64,000 nt of DNA from an uncultured Clostridia bacterium (GCA_934101145.1 CAKOPZ010000003.1:1-64000); one strand, 5' to 3'; counted from the first letter of the stretch, positions 1 to 8,976 are shown. Numbers and translations: made by a program. The notes: generated by a model not told the origin, from the sequence alone.

Positions 1-109
1 ATGGATAAATACTGTCTGATTTTATTGTTGGTAACATATACTTTGTTCTCCTATTACTACTAATAAATACATATTAAGGTCAGCGACAACTTACTATTTG
101 CATTTAACT

Positions 110-436
110 TTATTTCGTTAATTGATAACTTTGTTCTATCAATTCTTTTATCAATGTCTCGTCCACTTTTTCATTTATAATAATTGTATTCCAATGTTCC
201 TTATTCATGTGATATGCAGGTATTATATAATCATAAGTATTTCTCAATATATCAGAATAATTTGGATCTGTCTTAACATTAAGGTATAACTTATTATTTA
301 CATTCATTAATAATGCAAACCACTTTTTATTTTTCAAATGTTTCATTGTTACAGATTCAAAGTCATCTGAAAATGGGCAATCTTTATATGTATTTTCTAA
401 TGTTAAACAATATTCTATTATTTCTTCTTTATTCAT
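110..436 (-). CDS. MmcQ/YjbR family DNA-binding-like protein
   Basis: A protein of about 108 residues with the MmcQ/YjbR (CyaY-like fold) pattern: an N-terminal helix, a central KKWFALLMNV strand, the LNVKTDP segment and an AYHMNKEHWNTI motif near the C-terminus. Family members are small single-domain proteins, some described as DNA-binding; the cellular role is unclear. The frame can be opened eight codons further upstream at a GTG, but ATG at MNKEEI is preferred because an AAGGA box lies just upstream of it. The stop of a broken upstream fragment overlaps the longer version. Identification of the family is fairly secure, function is not. Confidence 0.8.
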   Translation of the reverse strand: MNKEEIIEYCLTLENTYKDCPFSDDFESVTMKHLKNKKWFALLMNVNNKLYLNVKTDPNYSDILRNTYDYIIPAYHMNKEHWNTIIINEKVDETLIKELIEQSYQLTK

Positions 437-446
437 AACTAAATCC

Positions 447-623
447 TTATAATAATCCACTAAATTTTTTACTATATTTATCTATATCCTTTGTACTTTG
501 ACTTACGATAAAATCTGTTACCTTAATTTTTAATCTTTCTACTTCATCATTTGTATAATTTTTATCTTCTACATTTATCCCTGCTTCATTAAATAATTGA
601 ATATCTTTGCTTGAAGATTGCAC
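447..623 (-). pseudogene. C-terminal fragment of a small unknown gene
   Basis: An open stretch of 58 codons with coding-like composition (it contains DIQLFNEAGI and KIKVTDFIVSQST) ends just before the MmcQ/YjbR gene. It has no convincing start: an in-frame TAA lies directly upstream and the only early start-type codon is a GTG without a ribosome binding site. An ATG in another frame a few codons upstream begins MKEVTNS and then stops, so a gene disrupted by an indel is the simplest reading. No CGG codon is involved. I do not recognise the family. Confidence 0.45.
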
Positions 624-642
624 TATTCGTTACTTCTTTCAT

Positions 643-1278
643 TTATTGTTTCATTAAAATTATACCTTTTATACTTGGATGTAATAATTTTATAAAGTCT
701 GTGGCATCTTGTTTTGTTCCAACTACACTACCATAATGAATTGGAACTGCTATTTTAGGTTGTATTTCATTTATTAATTGTGCTGCCTCTTTGAAATCCA
801 TTGTATATGTTCCTCCAACTGGAACAAAAGCAACATCACATTTTACTTTTCTATTTTCTTCTGTAATGTCCGTATCTCCTGCAATATAGTATCTAATATC
901 ATCTAGTGTGATGATATAACCAACCCAACCATTTTCTTTTGGATGAAATGTCTTATTTGTATTATATGCTGGTATTGTTTCAAATTTAATTCCTTGTACC
1001 ATATACTTTTCATTTGGCTCTACTGTAATAATTGCATTTTTATTTATCCCTTTTCTTAATATTTTTGTCAGCAATTCTTCTGGTATTATAATAGTTGTAT
1101 TTTCATTTATAACCTTATCTATATCTTCCGCAGAATAGTGATCATAATGGTCGTGTGTTATAAAAACAATATCTGCATCATTATAATTTTTATCTATTTT
1201 AAATGGATCTATATAAATTACTTTATTTTTACTTATTCTTATACTACTATGGTATAAAACTTCTATATTTTCTATCAT
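643..1278 (-). CDS. UlaG-like metallo-beta-lactamase-fold hydrolase
   Basis: A 211-residue MBL-fold protein. The metal-binding signature THDHYDHYS is near residue 40, a downstream AGDTDIT motif carries the bridging Asp, and the C-terminal PIHYG supplies the last His. The length and motifs match the short UlaG-like or YtsJ-type hydrolases, which act on varied phosphoester or lactone substrates; the substrate cannot be inferred here. A strong AAGGAGG box precedes the ATG. It is co-directional with the membrane protein upstream and could be co-transcribed with it. Confidence 0.85.
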   Translation of the reverse strand: MIENIEVLYHSSIRISKNKVIYIDPFKIDKNYNDADIVFITHDHYDHYSAEDIDKVINENTTIIIPEELLTKILRKGINKNAIITVEPNEKYMVQGIKFETIPAYNTNKTFHPKENGWVGYIITLDDIRYYIAGDTDITEENRKVKCDVAFVPVGGTYTMDFKEAAQLINEIQPKIAVPIHYGSVVGTKQDATDFIKLLHPSIKGIILMKQ

Positions 1279-1372
1279 TTATATCCTCCTTGATTTTTTT
1301 GATATTTGTACTGCTCTTTGTGTCATTTTAACACTTTCTTTTGCAACTATTTTAGTATTTTTTGCTATGTTT

Positions 1373-1759
1373 CTATGCCCACATATATAATTGACAAATT
1401 TTAAATGCTAATAGAATATTAAATGCAAAAATAGTTGAAACATATATAGCCTTAACTTTTTTATTTTCAATCTTTTTTGATAAAAATAGACCGAAAACAG
1501 TAAGAGCAAATGCAAATATATTATATACAATTAGTCTTAAATCATTTGCATTAAAATCTATGTTAAACATATTAGTTTGAGCTGATGGCACGCAACCACA
1601 TCCAAATATTTCAACAAAAAATTTTTGGTCTAATATGTTATAAATCGGTGTAAAGAAAAACATAAGTAAGTATGGTAATGATAGTATAGCCTTTTTATTC
1701 TTTAAGTATATAATTATCCATAATGCTAATATAATTACTAATATAATATCCCAAATCAT
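1373..1759 (-). CDS. Small membrane protein of unknown function
   Basis: 128 residues with about four hydrophobic segments (roughly residues 1-18, 26-44, 72-92, 104-124) and a Cys-rich loop FGCGCVPSAQ between the second and third. The family is not recognised. GGAGGGA lies upstream of the ATG. The annotated end LYMWA is suspect: another frame downstream stays open for about 35 codons (containing GHRNIAKNTKIVAKESVK) up to the ribosome binding site of the next gene, so the true C-terminus may have been lost to an indel. No CGG occurs at the break. Confidence 0.6.
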   Translation of the reverse strand: MIWDIILVIILALWIIIYLKNKKAILSLPYLLMFFFTPIYNILDQKFFVEIFGCGCVPSAQTNMFNIDFNANDLRLIVYNIFAFALTVFGLFLSKKIENKKVKAIYVSTIFAFNILLAFKICQLYMWA

Positions 1760-1817
1760 ATTTTATTCCCTCCAAAACATAAATTACTATGTATTTATTA
1801 TTTTTATAAAATATAAT

Positions 1818-2005
1818 TTACTTATATAACCTTAAAACTTGATATTGATATGCTTCATCATTTTCTGTATAGCCAATTGAAATACTCTTTCCATTATTTG
1901 CTGTTTTACCAAAGTTAGTTTTTAAACTCACTCAATCAAACTATACCAATATTCCTTGTTACTTTCAGTTAGATAATCCGTTCTTAAATTATTTATTTGT
2001 AATGC
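1818..2005 (-). pseudogene. Eroded gene remnant
   Basis: Two coding-like pieces in adjacent frames with no start. One contains NLRTDYLTESNKEYWYSLIE followed by TGA; the other contains NFGKTANNGKSISIGYTEN and ends in TAA. Joined by a small indel they would give about 60 residues of the C-terminus of an unknown protein. The upstream end runs into a TAG. I read this as decay rather than recoding, because no CGG is at the junction. Confidence 0.4.
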
Positions 2006-2027
2006 CTATATATCATAATAATTTGTT

Positions 2028-2918
2028 TTATTCAAATTTTATTGACTCTATAATAAATTTACTAATTTCTTTCCATTCATCTGAAAATTCCTTTGTACAA
2101 TTAAAATTAACTAATCTTAATTTACTATCAACTGAAAATACTATTATATGATTATATATTTCTGTATCTGAAGATTGTGTTGTAAATTCCATTTCTCCAA
2201 TTTTATGATTATTTCTTTCCCAAAAGTTTATTTTTATATCTTTGGAATAATTTTTATATGTAGATTCCATTGTTTTTATATATTCTTCTATTTGAGTATT
2301 TTTCATTGCTACATCATTCATAACTAATGCTACATTTATTGTTCCTCTTTCATTTGTATAAACTAATGATGGTGGATTTCCATTTGGATATTTTACATTT
2401 AACATTTCATCATTCATTATTTTAAAATCACTTGGTATCTTTAGTGAAAAGCCTCCAAAATCTTCATATTGTGTTTTAATTATATTTCCCTTATTACTTG
2501 TAATCTCCAATGTATTTTCTATTTCACTAATATACGGATCTTTATTAACAGATATATTTGTTATTGTAATAATACCACTAATTAAAACAGCTACTATACT
2601 TATAACTAATACTATTTTTAAAGACTTTGTTTTATCTTTATATTCTGGTATTTTACTTTCCTTATTGTATATTTGATACATCTCTTTTATATCTTTATCA
2701 TTTTTTACATCTATAAGAATTATTGGAATTGCAATTATCATAATTAAAATTGAATTAATTATAGTTATATTATTGGGAATTAAATTTTTGCTTGCTGCAA
2801 AAACATTTCCTACAACCATTATCATTGTAAGCAATATAATAATTATTTCATAAACATAGTAGTTCTTAAATGCTTTGTTTTCTTTTTTCATCATTTTTTT
2901 AAATTCACTTTTTTTCAT
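2028..2918 (-). CDS. Membrane-anchored protein of unknown function
   Basis: About 296 residues. There are two hydrophobic segments near residues 22-42 and 50-70 and a third near 100-122, followed by an extracytoplasmic domain of about 170 residues containing FGGFSLKIPSDF and ending FIIESIKFE. That tail resembles PsbP-like domains of Firmicutes surface proteins, but the match is weak. The start MKKSEFKK is chosen because GGAGGA lies six bases upstream; an ATG four codons earlier would put that box inside the gene. Confidence 0.6.
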   Translation of the reverse strand: MKKSEFKKMMKKENKAFKNYYVYEIIIILLTMIMVVGNVFAASKNLIPNNITIINSILIMIIAIPIILIDVKNDKDIKEMYQIYNKESKIPEYKDKTKSLKIVLVISIVAVLISGIITITNISVNKDPYISEIENTLEITSNKGNIIKTQYEDFGGFSLKIPSDFKIMNDEMLNVKYPNGNPPSLVYTNERGTINVALVMNDVAMKNTQIEEYIKTMESTYKNYSKDIKINFWERNNHKIGEMEFTTQSSDTEIYNHIIVFSVDSKLRLVNFNCTKEFSDEWKEISKFIIESIKFE

Positions 2919-2986
2919 ATTTTCCTCCAATTTACTATTTTTAATATACTACGAACTTCCAATTTTAAATTATCTCAACACTTCAT

Positions 2987-3190
2987 TTAATTTAGTTGTT
3001 TCTTTATTAATTTTTCTAATACTATCTTCTTTTTTGATACCGGAATGTTAATTGTAGATTTACCTATTTCTTGTTCTGAAAATACTACGCCTTTTTTATG
3101 AGTATAAAATTGATTATAAATTTGATTTATAATATTTATAAGCAATTTATCTAAATTTCCGAACAAAATAATCCAATAATATTTTATCAT
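2987..3190 (-). CDS. Hypothetical small protein
   Basis: 67 codons preceded by GAGGGGG and ATG. There is a hydrophobic N-terminal stretch (YYWIILFGN) and a basic tail (SKKKIVLEKLIKKQ). No recognised family. It sits among other eroded genes and may itself be a truncated product. Confidence 0.35.
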   Translation of the reverse strand: MIKYYWIILFGNLDKLLINIINQIYNQFYTHKKGVVFSEQEIGKSTINIPVSKKKIVLEKLIKKQLN

Positions 3191-3311
3191 AACCCCCTCA
3201 AGAATACAACAATACAGACTATATTAAAATATTACTTTTGTATTACAATTATATTACAAAGAAATATAAAAAAATAGAAGAATGCATTGCACTCTCCTAC
3301 CATACCTTATC

Positions 3312-3488
3312 TTAGTTGAATATAAATCTTTTATTTTTCTGAAACAATCCTGCATTGTTCTTTAGCACTTTCAAGATTACTTTTTCATCAAGAGTATCTT
3401 TTGCTTCCATTCCAGTTAATATAACTGTATCTGTAGCATCTTTTATTTTTAATCCAATATCTTTCATTTTTTCATTAAGGTTTTCCAT
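3312..3488 (-). CDS. Hypothetical 58-residue protein
   Basis: A short frame with coding-like composition: charged amphipathic start MENLNEKMKDIGLKIKD, then TVILTGMEAKDTLDEK. The ribosome binding site is weak (a GAAG-type box). It lies directly downstream of the collapsed nucleotidyltransferase and could be an independent small gene or the surviving end of a larger one. Confidence 0.35.
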   Translation of the reverse strand: MENLNEKMKDIGLKIKDATDTVILTGMEAKDTLDEKVILKVLKNNAGLFQKNKRFIFN

Positions 3489-3549
3489 TTTGTTCTTTTA
3501 TTCTTCTTTATTCATAAAATATATATCTCCAAACATCTAATTTGTTTTT

Positions 3550-3714
3550 TTAAATAACGTTATACTCTTTTAAAAGTTTTTCTATATCAGTTCCTTCAAT
3601 CTTTTTAATAACTTCTTTTAATGCAATTCTTTCTTTTAAAGCTGTCTCAATTAAAAATTGATGGCCCTTGTGTAAAGGAGCAAATTTTCCTATTGTAAAT
3701 CCTATTTTTTTCAT
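3550..3714 (-). pseudogene. Collapsed HxGH nucleotidyltransferase
   Basis: The first 26 codons are a clear cytidylyltransferase-superfamily N-terminus: a beta strand IGFTIGKFAPLHKGHQF with the HxGH-type active-site motif HKGH, followed by LIETAL. Such enzymes (NadR/NMN or FAD-type adenylyltransferases) are normally 150 to 350 residues, but here the frame continues into a short Lys-rich tail (EGTDIEKLLKEYNVI) and stops at 54 residues. An internal deletion joining the two ends is the most economical explanation. The upstream GGGTGATAA box resembles the one before splB. Confidence 0.6.
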
Positions 3715-3783
3715 TTATTTATCACCCAAAAACAAAAATTAATATTCATAATTATAGTATTCTATTGTAAATAAGTTAAATAA

Positions 3784-4782
3784 TTATACAACATACATTA
3801 TCTCATTATTCGGAAAATATTTTTTCATTTCTTCTCTTAAAAATACTTCTCCTTCTTCTCTAATATAGTTTTTGTACATATATTTTCCTCTTCCTCTGCC
3901 AGTCATCAGCTGTTTGTTATATAAGTCTATTGCTGAAGGAAATGCTTCTGTGTTAATAGCTCTATGCACATAGCTATATGTCATAAATATAATTTCAAAA
4001 AATGCTGATTTTTTAGCCTTATTGCCTAAATTCTCATATAAATATTTTATCAAATCAGAGTATAATTCTTTCCAATTATCTACTAATATTACTGGTGCAA
4101 TTAATATTCCTATAGGATAGTCTGCCTCTGCAAGTTTATTAATTGCTTCAATTCTGCCTTTCAATCTGGATGTACCAAATTCTACTTTGTTTATAATTTC
4201 TTCAGGATTTACGCTTATTCTTACGACAATTTTACCTTTATGATTTAAATTTAATATATCATCTACCATATCAAATTTCGTTGGAAATGTTAGTTTTCCT
4301 TTTTGAGTGTTTGCAAAATTTTCTATTGTCCATACTAAGTTATTTGTAATCGTATTTTCTAATATTAAATCGCTATTACTTCCAATTTCAAAAGTCAGTT
4401 CTTCTTCAGAATTTAATGATGTTTTTATTATTTTATCAAGCATTTCTTCTCTATTTACAAAGAGTCTTAAATATGCACATTTATTATAGTTACATACAAG
4501 GTAGCAGTACATGCACATCGCTGTACATCCAGATGATGTATATGGCACAAGATAATCAGATGTTTTATGATTTGAAACAAATTTATGTGTTTTTCTTGTT
4601 GCAATTATTAAATTTCTCTTCATATTTGCAAATTCAGAGTTCTGTTTTTTTCGCATTTCCTCAATATTATTATGATTATCAATCATTATCTTTGGAACAT
4701 CAGCATATTTTTCTAATAATTCTTTTCCTAAAGGATACTGTTCTATATTTTTCTCACAATACAATGCCTGTGGTTTAAACAT
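3784..4782 (-). CDS. splB: Spore photoproduct lyase
   Basis: A radical-SAM repair enzyme that reverts the UV-induced thymine dimer called spore photoproduct during germination. The 332-residue length is typical of clostridial SplB. The [4Fe-4S] cluster motif CTAMCMYC is near residue 90, within YTSSGCTAMCMYCYLVCNY. The conserved MTGRGRGKYMYK segment near the C-terminus is also present. A GTG three codons upstream is possible, but the GGGTGA box is correctly spaced for ATG at MFKPQ. Presence of splB agrees with the spoIIIA operon further along and argues for a spore-forming ancestry. Confidence 0.92.
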   Translation of the reverse strand: MFKPQALYCEKNIEQYPLGKELLEKYADVPKIMIDNHNNIEEMRKKQNSEFANMKRNLIIATRKTHKFVSNHKTSDYLVPYTSSGCTAMCMYCYLVCNYNKCAYLRLFVNREEMLDKIIKTSLNSEEELTFEIGSNSDLILENTITNNLVWTIENFANTQKGKLTFPTKFDMVDDILNLNHKGKIVVRISVNPEEIINKVEFGTSRLKGRIEAINKLAEADYPIGILIAPVILVDNWKELYSDLIKYLYENLGNKAKKSAFFEIIFMTYSYVHRAINTEAFPSAIDLYNKQLMTGRGRGKYMYKNYIREEGEVFLREEMKKYFPNNEIMYVV

Positions 4783-4824
4783 TTTTATCACCCAACATTA
4801 TATTGCCCATTTATCAGAATAATA

Positions 4825-5316
4825 TTAGATAATATCTACAACTTTAACCTCATTTCCATGCTCTTTTAAAATATCTATTAAATCCGTAAATTTTAGCCAT
4901 ACAGTTGCAGTATTATCGTTTGGATGAATTCCAATAAGACCAAAATCTTTAAAAAAATCACTATCTAAAAAGATATTTACAATGTGTTCTTTGTCATTTA
5001 ATATTCCAAATGGAGAGACAGAACCTGGTGTTAAGCCAAGTATATTTTTAAGTTCCTCTTCAGATGCAAAACTTAAAGGTCTTGTATTATTTTCTTTTCT
5101 AAAAGCTTTTAGATCTACCCTTTTATTTCCTCTAACTGTTATTAAATAATAATTTTTCTTTTTATCATCACGGACAAATAAATTTTTAGCATCAGCTTCT
5201 GGATGTGGAATTGGAATATCTGAAATCTCATTCATGCTAAAAACAGCTTTATGTTCAGTTATTTCATGTTCTATGTTTTTTTGTTTTAAAAAATCGTATA
5301 TATCCTGTTTTTTCAT
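4825..5316 (-). CDS. YbaK-type prolyl-tRNA deacylase (ProXp-ala/PrdX-like)
   Basis: 163 residues of the YbaK/aminoacyl-tRNA-associated domain. It starts with the DIYDFLKQKNIEHEI helix, has the conserved KNLFVRD strand and the LITVRGNKRVDLK segment with the catalytic-type Lys region, and contains GLTPGSVSPFGILND, the GxxPGxVxPFG signature. Family members hydrolyse Ala (or Cys) mischarged onto tRNA-Pro and act in trans in the cytoplasm. AAAGGTG precedes the ATG. Substrate choice among ProXp types cannot be decided from motifs alone. Confidence 0.85.
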   Translation of the reverse strand: MKKQDIYDFLKQKNIEHEITEHKAVFSMNEISDIPIPHPEADAKNLFVRDDKKKNYYLITVRGNKRVDLKAFRKENNTRPLSFASEEELKNILGLTPGSVSPFGILNDKEHIVNIFLDSDFFKDFGLIGIHPNDNTATVWLKFTDLIDILKEHGNEVKVVDII

Positions 5317-5349
5317 ATATTTTCACCTTTTCTATAAATTTGTAATATT

Positions 5350-5378
5350 ATTTTAATATTACTCGTAAAAAAAATCAA
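5350..5378 (-). promoter_or_regulatory. Sigma-A promoter for the deacylase gene
   Basis: On the minus strand TTGATT is separated by 17 bases from TAAAAT, upstream of the deacylase and possibly splB. Confidence 0.6.
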
Positions 5379-5414
5379 TACTTAATTTGATGTACTTAAG
5401 TATTTAAACTTGAA

Positions 5415-5443
5415 TTGACATAGATATTTTATTTTGCTATAAT
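5415..5443 (+). promoter_or_regulatory. Sigma-A promoter for the Xer-type recombinase
   Basis: A near-consensus TTGACA, 17-base spacer and TATAAT lie about 55 bases upstream of the recombinase ATG. Confidence 0.8.
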
Positions 5444-5498
5444 CGTAAGAAAATAGCTATTTTGCTATTTGTTTCACGTTAAGATAAGAGGTATAAAA

Positions 5499-6488
5499 AT
5501 GGTAAATTTAAATGCAGATCAAAATCCTGAATATGTAAATTCTTTTTTAGATTATTCTTTAACAATTTTAAATAAATCTCCTAATTCAGTAAAAGAATAT
5601 AATTATGACTTAACTATGTTTTTAAGATATATAAAAATTCAATATCATTTAACAAATGAAACTGATTTTAAAAGTATCACTATAAAAGATATTCCTTTAG
5701 ATGTGATAAAACAAATCACATCACAAGATATTATGTCTTTTCTTTCATTTATGGCATTAAATCTAAAGGCAAAAGCTGCAACAAGGGCTAGAAAAATATC
5801 AACAATACGAATATTCTTTTCATATTTATCTCAAAAAGCTAAAATTATTGAAAATAACCCTGCACAAAACATTGAGACACCAAAAAAAGAAAAACGTATG
5901 CCACGATATTTGACGTTAGATGATAGTAAAAAACTTTTAAGTGTTACAATGGATGAGAATGATGAAAATAAAGAGCGTGATTATGCTATAATAACTATAT
6001 TTTTAAATTGTGGCCTACGTTTATCAGAACTTGTAGGAATAAATATATCGGACATAAATTTTGATGATTGCAAATTAAATGTAATTGGTAAAGGAAATAA
6101 AGAACGTACTATTTACCTAAATAAAGCATGCATGAATGCAATTAGAGCATATTTAGATGTACGTCCTAAAGTTGCAATTAAAGTAGATGATAAAAGCTCT
6201 CAAAAAGCTTTGTTTTTAAGTAAACGTCATGAAAGAATAAGTAACAGAACTGTACAATATATTGTAGATAAGGAACTTAGAAAAGCTGGTCTTGATACAT
6301 CTAAATATTCTACACATAAATTACGACATACAGCAGCTACTTTAATGTATCAATATGGCAATGTAGATATAAGGGCTCTACAGGAGTTACTTGGACATGA
6401 AAGTATTGCTACAACTGAAATTTATACACATGTAAATAATCAACAAGCAAGAAATGCTGTAGAATCAAATCCACTTGCAGATATTTAA
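5499..6488 (+). CDS. Tyrosine recombinase, XerC/XerD type
   Basis: About 329 residues with a SAM-like N-terminal core-binding domain (first ~110 residues) and a C-terminal catalytic domain. The catalytic set is visible: Arg in LNCGLRLSEL, Lys in GKGNKERT, HKLRH, His in LLGHESI and the nucleophile Tyr in TTEIYTHV. The length and lack of flanking phage or integron genes favour the housekeeping Xer role in resolving chromosome dimers at dif. The ATG at MVNL is chosen because AAGAGG lies upstream; a TTG ten codons earlier is also open. It is followed by a family A repeat. Confidence 0.9.
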   Translation: MVNLNADQNPEYVNSFLDYSLTILNKSPNSVKEYNYDLTMFLRYIKIQYHLTNETDFKSITIKDIPLDVIKQITSQDIMSFLSFMALNLKAKAATRARKISTIRIFFSYLSQKAKIIENNPAQNIETPKKEKRMPRYLTLDDSKKLLSVTMDENDENKERDYAIITIFLNCGLRLSELVGINISDINFDDCKLNVIGKGNKERTIYLNKACMNAIRAYLDVRPKVAIKVDDKSSQKALFLSKRHERISNRTVQYIVDKELRKAGLDTSKYSTHKLRHTAATLMYQYGNVDIRALQELLGHESIATTEIYTHVNNQQARNAVESNPLADI

Positions 6489-6539
6489 AAAATAAATATC
6501 AAAAAACTTTATTAGATAATAATTTTTAGATTTATATTA

Positions 6540-6671
6540 GAATAACGATATAATATTTCTTAGAAACTTGCCGTTCGTAGCCAATCCAAAAGATTGACGG
6601 CTGCTCAAATCGCACTCACTAACGTTTGTTTGGTCGCTCAAGCGTTTCCTTAAAATATTATATCGTTATTC
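6540..6671. repeat. Family A structured repeat, copy 1
   Basis: A 132 bp element with perfect 19 bp terminal inverted repeats beginning GAATAACGATATAATATTT. The inside contains an imperfect hairpin (GCCAATC ... GATTG-CGGC) and CGAATC/AACGTT-like segments shared with the copies near 11.0 and 20.2 kb. This copy is inverted relative to the other two. It lies between two convergent genes. Confidence 0.85.
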
Positions 6672-6690
6672 TTCATAATCCATTAATAAC

Positions 6691-6728
6691 AAAAAAAACA
6701 ACCAATTTGCTTATTGGTTGTTTTTTTT
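6691..6728. terminator. Bidirectional rho-independent terminator
   Basis: The stem AACAACCAA / TTGGTTGTT has an A-run on one side and a T-run on the other, between the convergent recombinase and ackA genes. Confidence 0.85.
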
Positions 6729-6729
6729 A

Positions 6730-7929
6730 CTATTTTGTTTTTAAAACTATGTCTCTTGTATCTCTTGCAATCATTAATTCCTCGTTTGTAGGAATTACAT
6801 ATACTTTTACCTTAGAATCGTCTGTAGAAATTTCTACTTCTTCTCCTCTGCAATTATTTTTTTCTTCATCAATTTTAACTCCAAAGAATTCTAAGTACTC
6901 ACAAATATCTTTTCTTGCTTCAATTCCATTTTCTCCAATTCCAGCTGTAAATGCAATAACATCTACTCCCTTCATTTGAGCAATAAGTTTTCCAATATAT
7001 CCAGCAACTTGATAATTGAATATTTCAATTGCAAGTTTTGCTCTTTCATCACCTTTTTCTGCAGCAGCTTCAATATCTCTATCATCATTGCTTACTCCAG
7101 ATACTCCAAGTTTTCCAGATTTTTTGTTTAAAATTGTTTCCATTTCTGATGGTGTTAATCCTTCTTTTTCCATTAAAAATGTAATTATAGATGGATCTAC
7201 ATCTCCTGATCTTGTACCCATTGGTAATCCAGCAAGTGGTGTTAATCCCATTGTTGTTTCAATTGATTTTCCACCTTCAACAGCACATAAGCTAGCTCCT
7301 TGTCCTAAATGACAAACTAATATTTTCAAATCTTCAATAGGTTTGTTCATTACTTCTGCGACTCTCTTTGAAACAAATCTGTGTGATGTTCCATGGAATC
7401 CATATTTACGAACCTTATATTTGTCATAATATTCATAAGGAATTGCATACATATATGCTTTTTTTGGTAATGTTTGATGAAATGCTGTATCAAATACACC
7501 AACATTTGGCTTTCCTGGTAATGCTTTTTGACAAGCATATATTCCTTGGATATCAGCTGGATTATGAAGTGGCGCAAATATAGTTGCATCTTCAATACCT
7601 TTTATAACTTCATCAGTTATAAGTACAGATGATGTTATTTTTTCTCCTCCATGTACAATTCTATGACCTATTGCATCTATTTCATCTAGACTTTTAATAA
7701 CTCCATATTCTGGATTCAAAAGTTGTTCAATAACTAATTTTATACCTTCTTCATGGTTTGGTATTTTTTGTTCTATCTTATGCTTTTCACCATTTACTTT
7801 GTGAGTTAAGAAAGAATCATCCATTCCAACTTTCTCTACATTTCCTTTTGCCATTACGTGTTCTGTTTCCATATCGATTAATTGATATTTTAATGATGAA
7901 CTACCGCAATTTAATACTAATACTTTCAT
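6730..7929 (-). CDS. ackA: Acetate kinase
   Basis: 399 residues, the usual length. It converts acetyl phosphate and ADP to acetate and ATP, the energy-yielding step of acetogenic fermentation. It starts with the phosphate-binding VLNCGSSSLKYQL. The catalytic-region motif YGFHGTSHRFV is near residue 175, and CHLGQGASLCA and TRSGDVDPS follow in the expected order. GIGENG is near residue 330. It is the second gene after pta with about 50 bases between them, a standard pta-ackA operon. Confidence 0.97.
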   Translation of the reverse strand: MKVLVLNCGSSSLKYQLIDMETEHVMAKGNVEKVGMDDSFLTHKVNGEKHKIEQKIPNHEEGIKLVIEQLLNPEYGVIKSLDEIDAIGHRIVHGGEKITSSVLITDEVIKGIEDATIFAPLHNPADIQGIYACQKALPGKPNVGVFDTAFHQTLPKKAYMYAIPYEYYDKYKVRKYGFHGTSHRFVSKRVAEVMNKPIEDLKILVCHLGQGASLCAVEGGKSIETTMGLTPLAGLPMGTRSGDVDPSIITFLMEKEGLTPSEMETILNKKSGKLGVSGVSNDDRDIEAAAEKGDERAKLAIEIFNYQVAGYIGKLIAQMKGVDVIAFTAGIGENGIEARKDICEYLEFFGVKIDEEKNNCRGEEVEISTDDSKVKVYVIPTNEELMIARDTRDIVLKTK

Positions 7930-7980
7930 TAAAAAACCTCCTAAAAATATTTATAATATATTAATATAATATTATCAAAA

Positions 7981-8976
7981 CTAACTATTAGCTTGTACTG
8001 CTGTAATTGCAACAACTCCAGCAATATCATCACTATTGCAACCTCTTGAAAGGTCATTTACAGGCTTTGCAATTCCTTGACATAAAGGTCCATATGCTTC
8101 AGCTTTTGCAAGTCTTTGTACTAATTTATATCCAATATTACCTGCATTTAAATCAGGGAATATAAGTGTGTTTGCTTCTCCATTTAATGTTCCATTTGGA
8201 GCCTTTGATTTAGCTATTTCAGGTACAATAGCTGCATCTAATTGTAATTCTCCATCACAAATTAAATCAGGTGCTTTTTCTTTTAACAATTTTGTTGCTT
8301 CAACAACTTTTTCTGTTAGCTCTGAATGAGCACTTCCATATGTAGAATATGAAAGCATTGCAACTTTTGCTTGTTTTTCTGTTAGTTGTTCAAAACTTTT
8401 GCTTGAAGAAATAGCTATTTCAGATAAATCATCTGCTGATGGATTTTCAACAAGTCCACTATCTCCAAAAATAAATATCCCATTTTCTCCATATTGGCAA
8501 TTTGGAACTACCATTAAGAAAAATGCTGATACAAGTTTTGTTCCAGGTGCAGTTTTTAATATTTGAAGTGCTGGTCTTAATGTGTTTGCTGTTGAATGAC
8601 AAGCTCCTGATACTAAACCATCTGCGTCTCCTTGTTTTACCATCATTGTTCCAAAATACATATTATCTTTCAATGTTTCTCTTGCTTTTTCTATAGTCAT
8701 ACCTTTTGCTTTTCTAAGTTCATAAAAAGCATTTGCATATTCTTCAAATTTATCAGATGTTTCTGGATCAATTATCGTAATTCCCTCAATATCTATATTA
8801 TTTTCTTTTGCATGTTTATTGGCATCTGCCTCGTTACCTATTAAAATAACATTTGCAAATCCTTCATCTCTTACTTTTTGAGCAGCCTCTAATACTCTTA
8901 TATCTTCGCTTTCTGTTAATATAATAGTTTTTATACTTTCTTTTGCTCTTTGTTTTATTGCATCAATAAAAGCCAT
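7981..8976 (-). CDS. pta: Phosphate acetyltransferase
   Basis: 331 residues of the short Pta type (no N-terminal DRTGG/P-loop domains). It exchanges CoA for phosphate on acetyl-CoA and feeds acetate kinase. Motifs include ADGLVSGACHSTANTLRPA, NCQYGENGIFIFGDSG and FPDLNAGNIGYKLVQR. The start MAFIDAIKQ is preceded by GGAGG; the frame is open for 21 more codons upstream, but that stretch overlaps the promoter. Confidence 0.96.
   Translation of the reverse strand: MAFIDAIKQRAKESIKTIILTESEDIRVLEAAQKVRDEGFANVILIGNEADANKHAKENNIDIEGITIIDPETSDKFEEYANAFYELRKAKGMTIEKARETLKDNMYFGTMMVKQGDADGLVSGACHSTANTLRPALQILKTAPGTKLVSAFFLMVVPNCQYGENGIFIFGDSGLVENPSADDLSEIAISSSKSFEQLTEKQAKVAMLSYSTYGSAHSELTEKVVEATKLLKEKAPDLICDGELQLDAAIVPEIAKSKAPNGTLNGEANTLIFPDLNAGNIGYKLVQRLAKAEAYGPLCQGIAKPVNDLSRGCNSDDIAGVVAITAVQANS

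Noticed and set aside
447..2005. The left-end gene breaks as further CGG +1 shift sites.
   Set aside because: No CGG lies at any of these junctions; ordinary indels explain them.
5471..5486. TGTTTCACGTT upstream of the Xer-type gene resembles a ParB parS site.
   Set aside because: Only one half of the 16 bp palindrome is present; the second half does not match.
6540..6671. Family A repeat as a classical insertion sequence or MITE with fixed ends.
   Set aside because: No transposase, no clear target-site duplication, and the outer arms vary between copies while remaining self-complementary.
7350..7595. Open frames of 70 to 80 codons overlapping ackA on both strands.
   Set aside because: They lie inside a clear acetate kinase gene, have no ribosome binding sites and show shadow-type composition.
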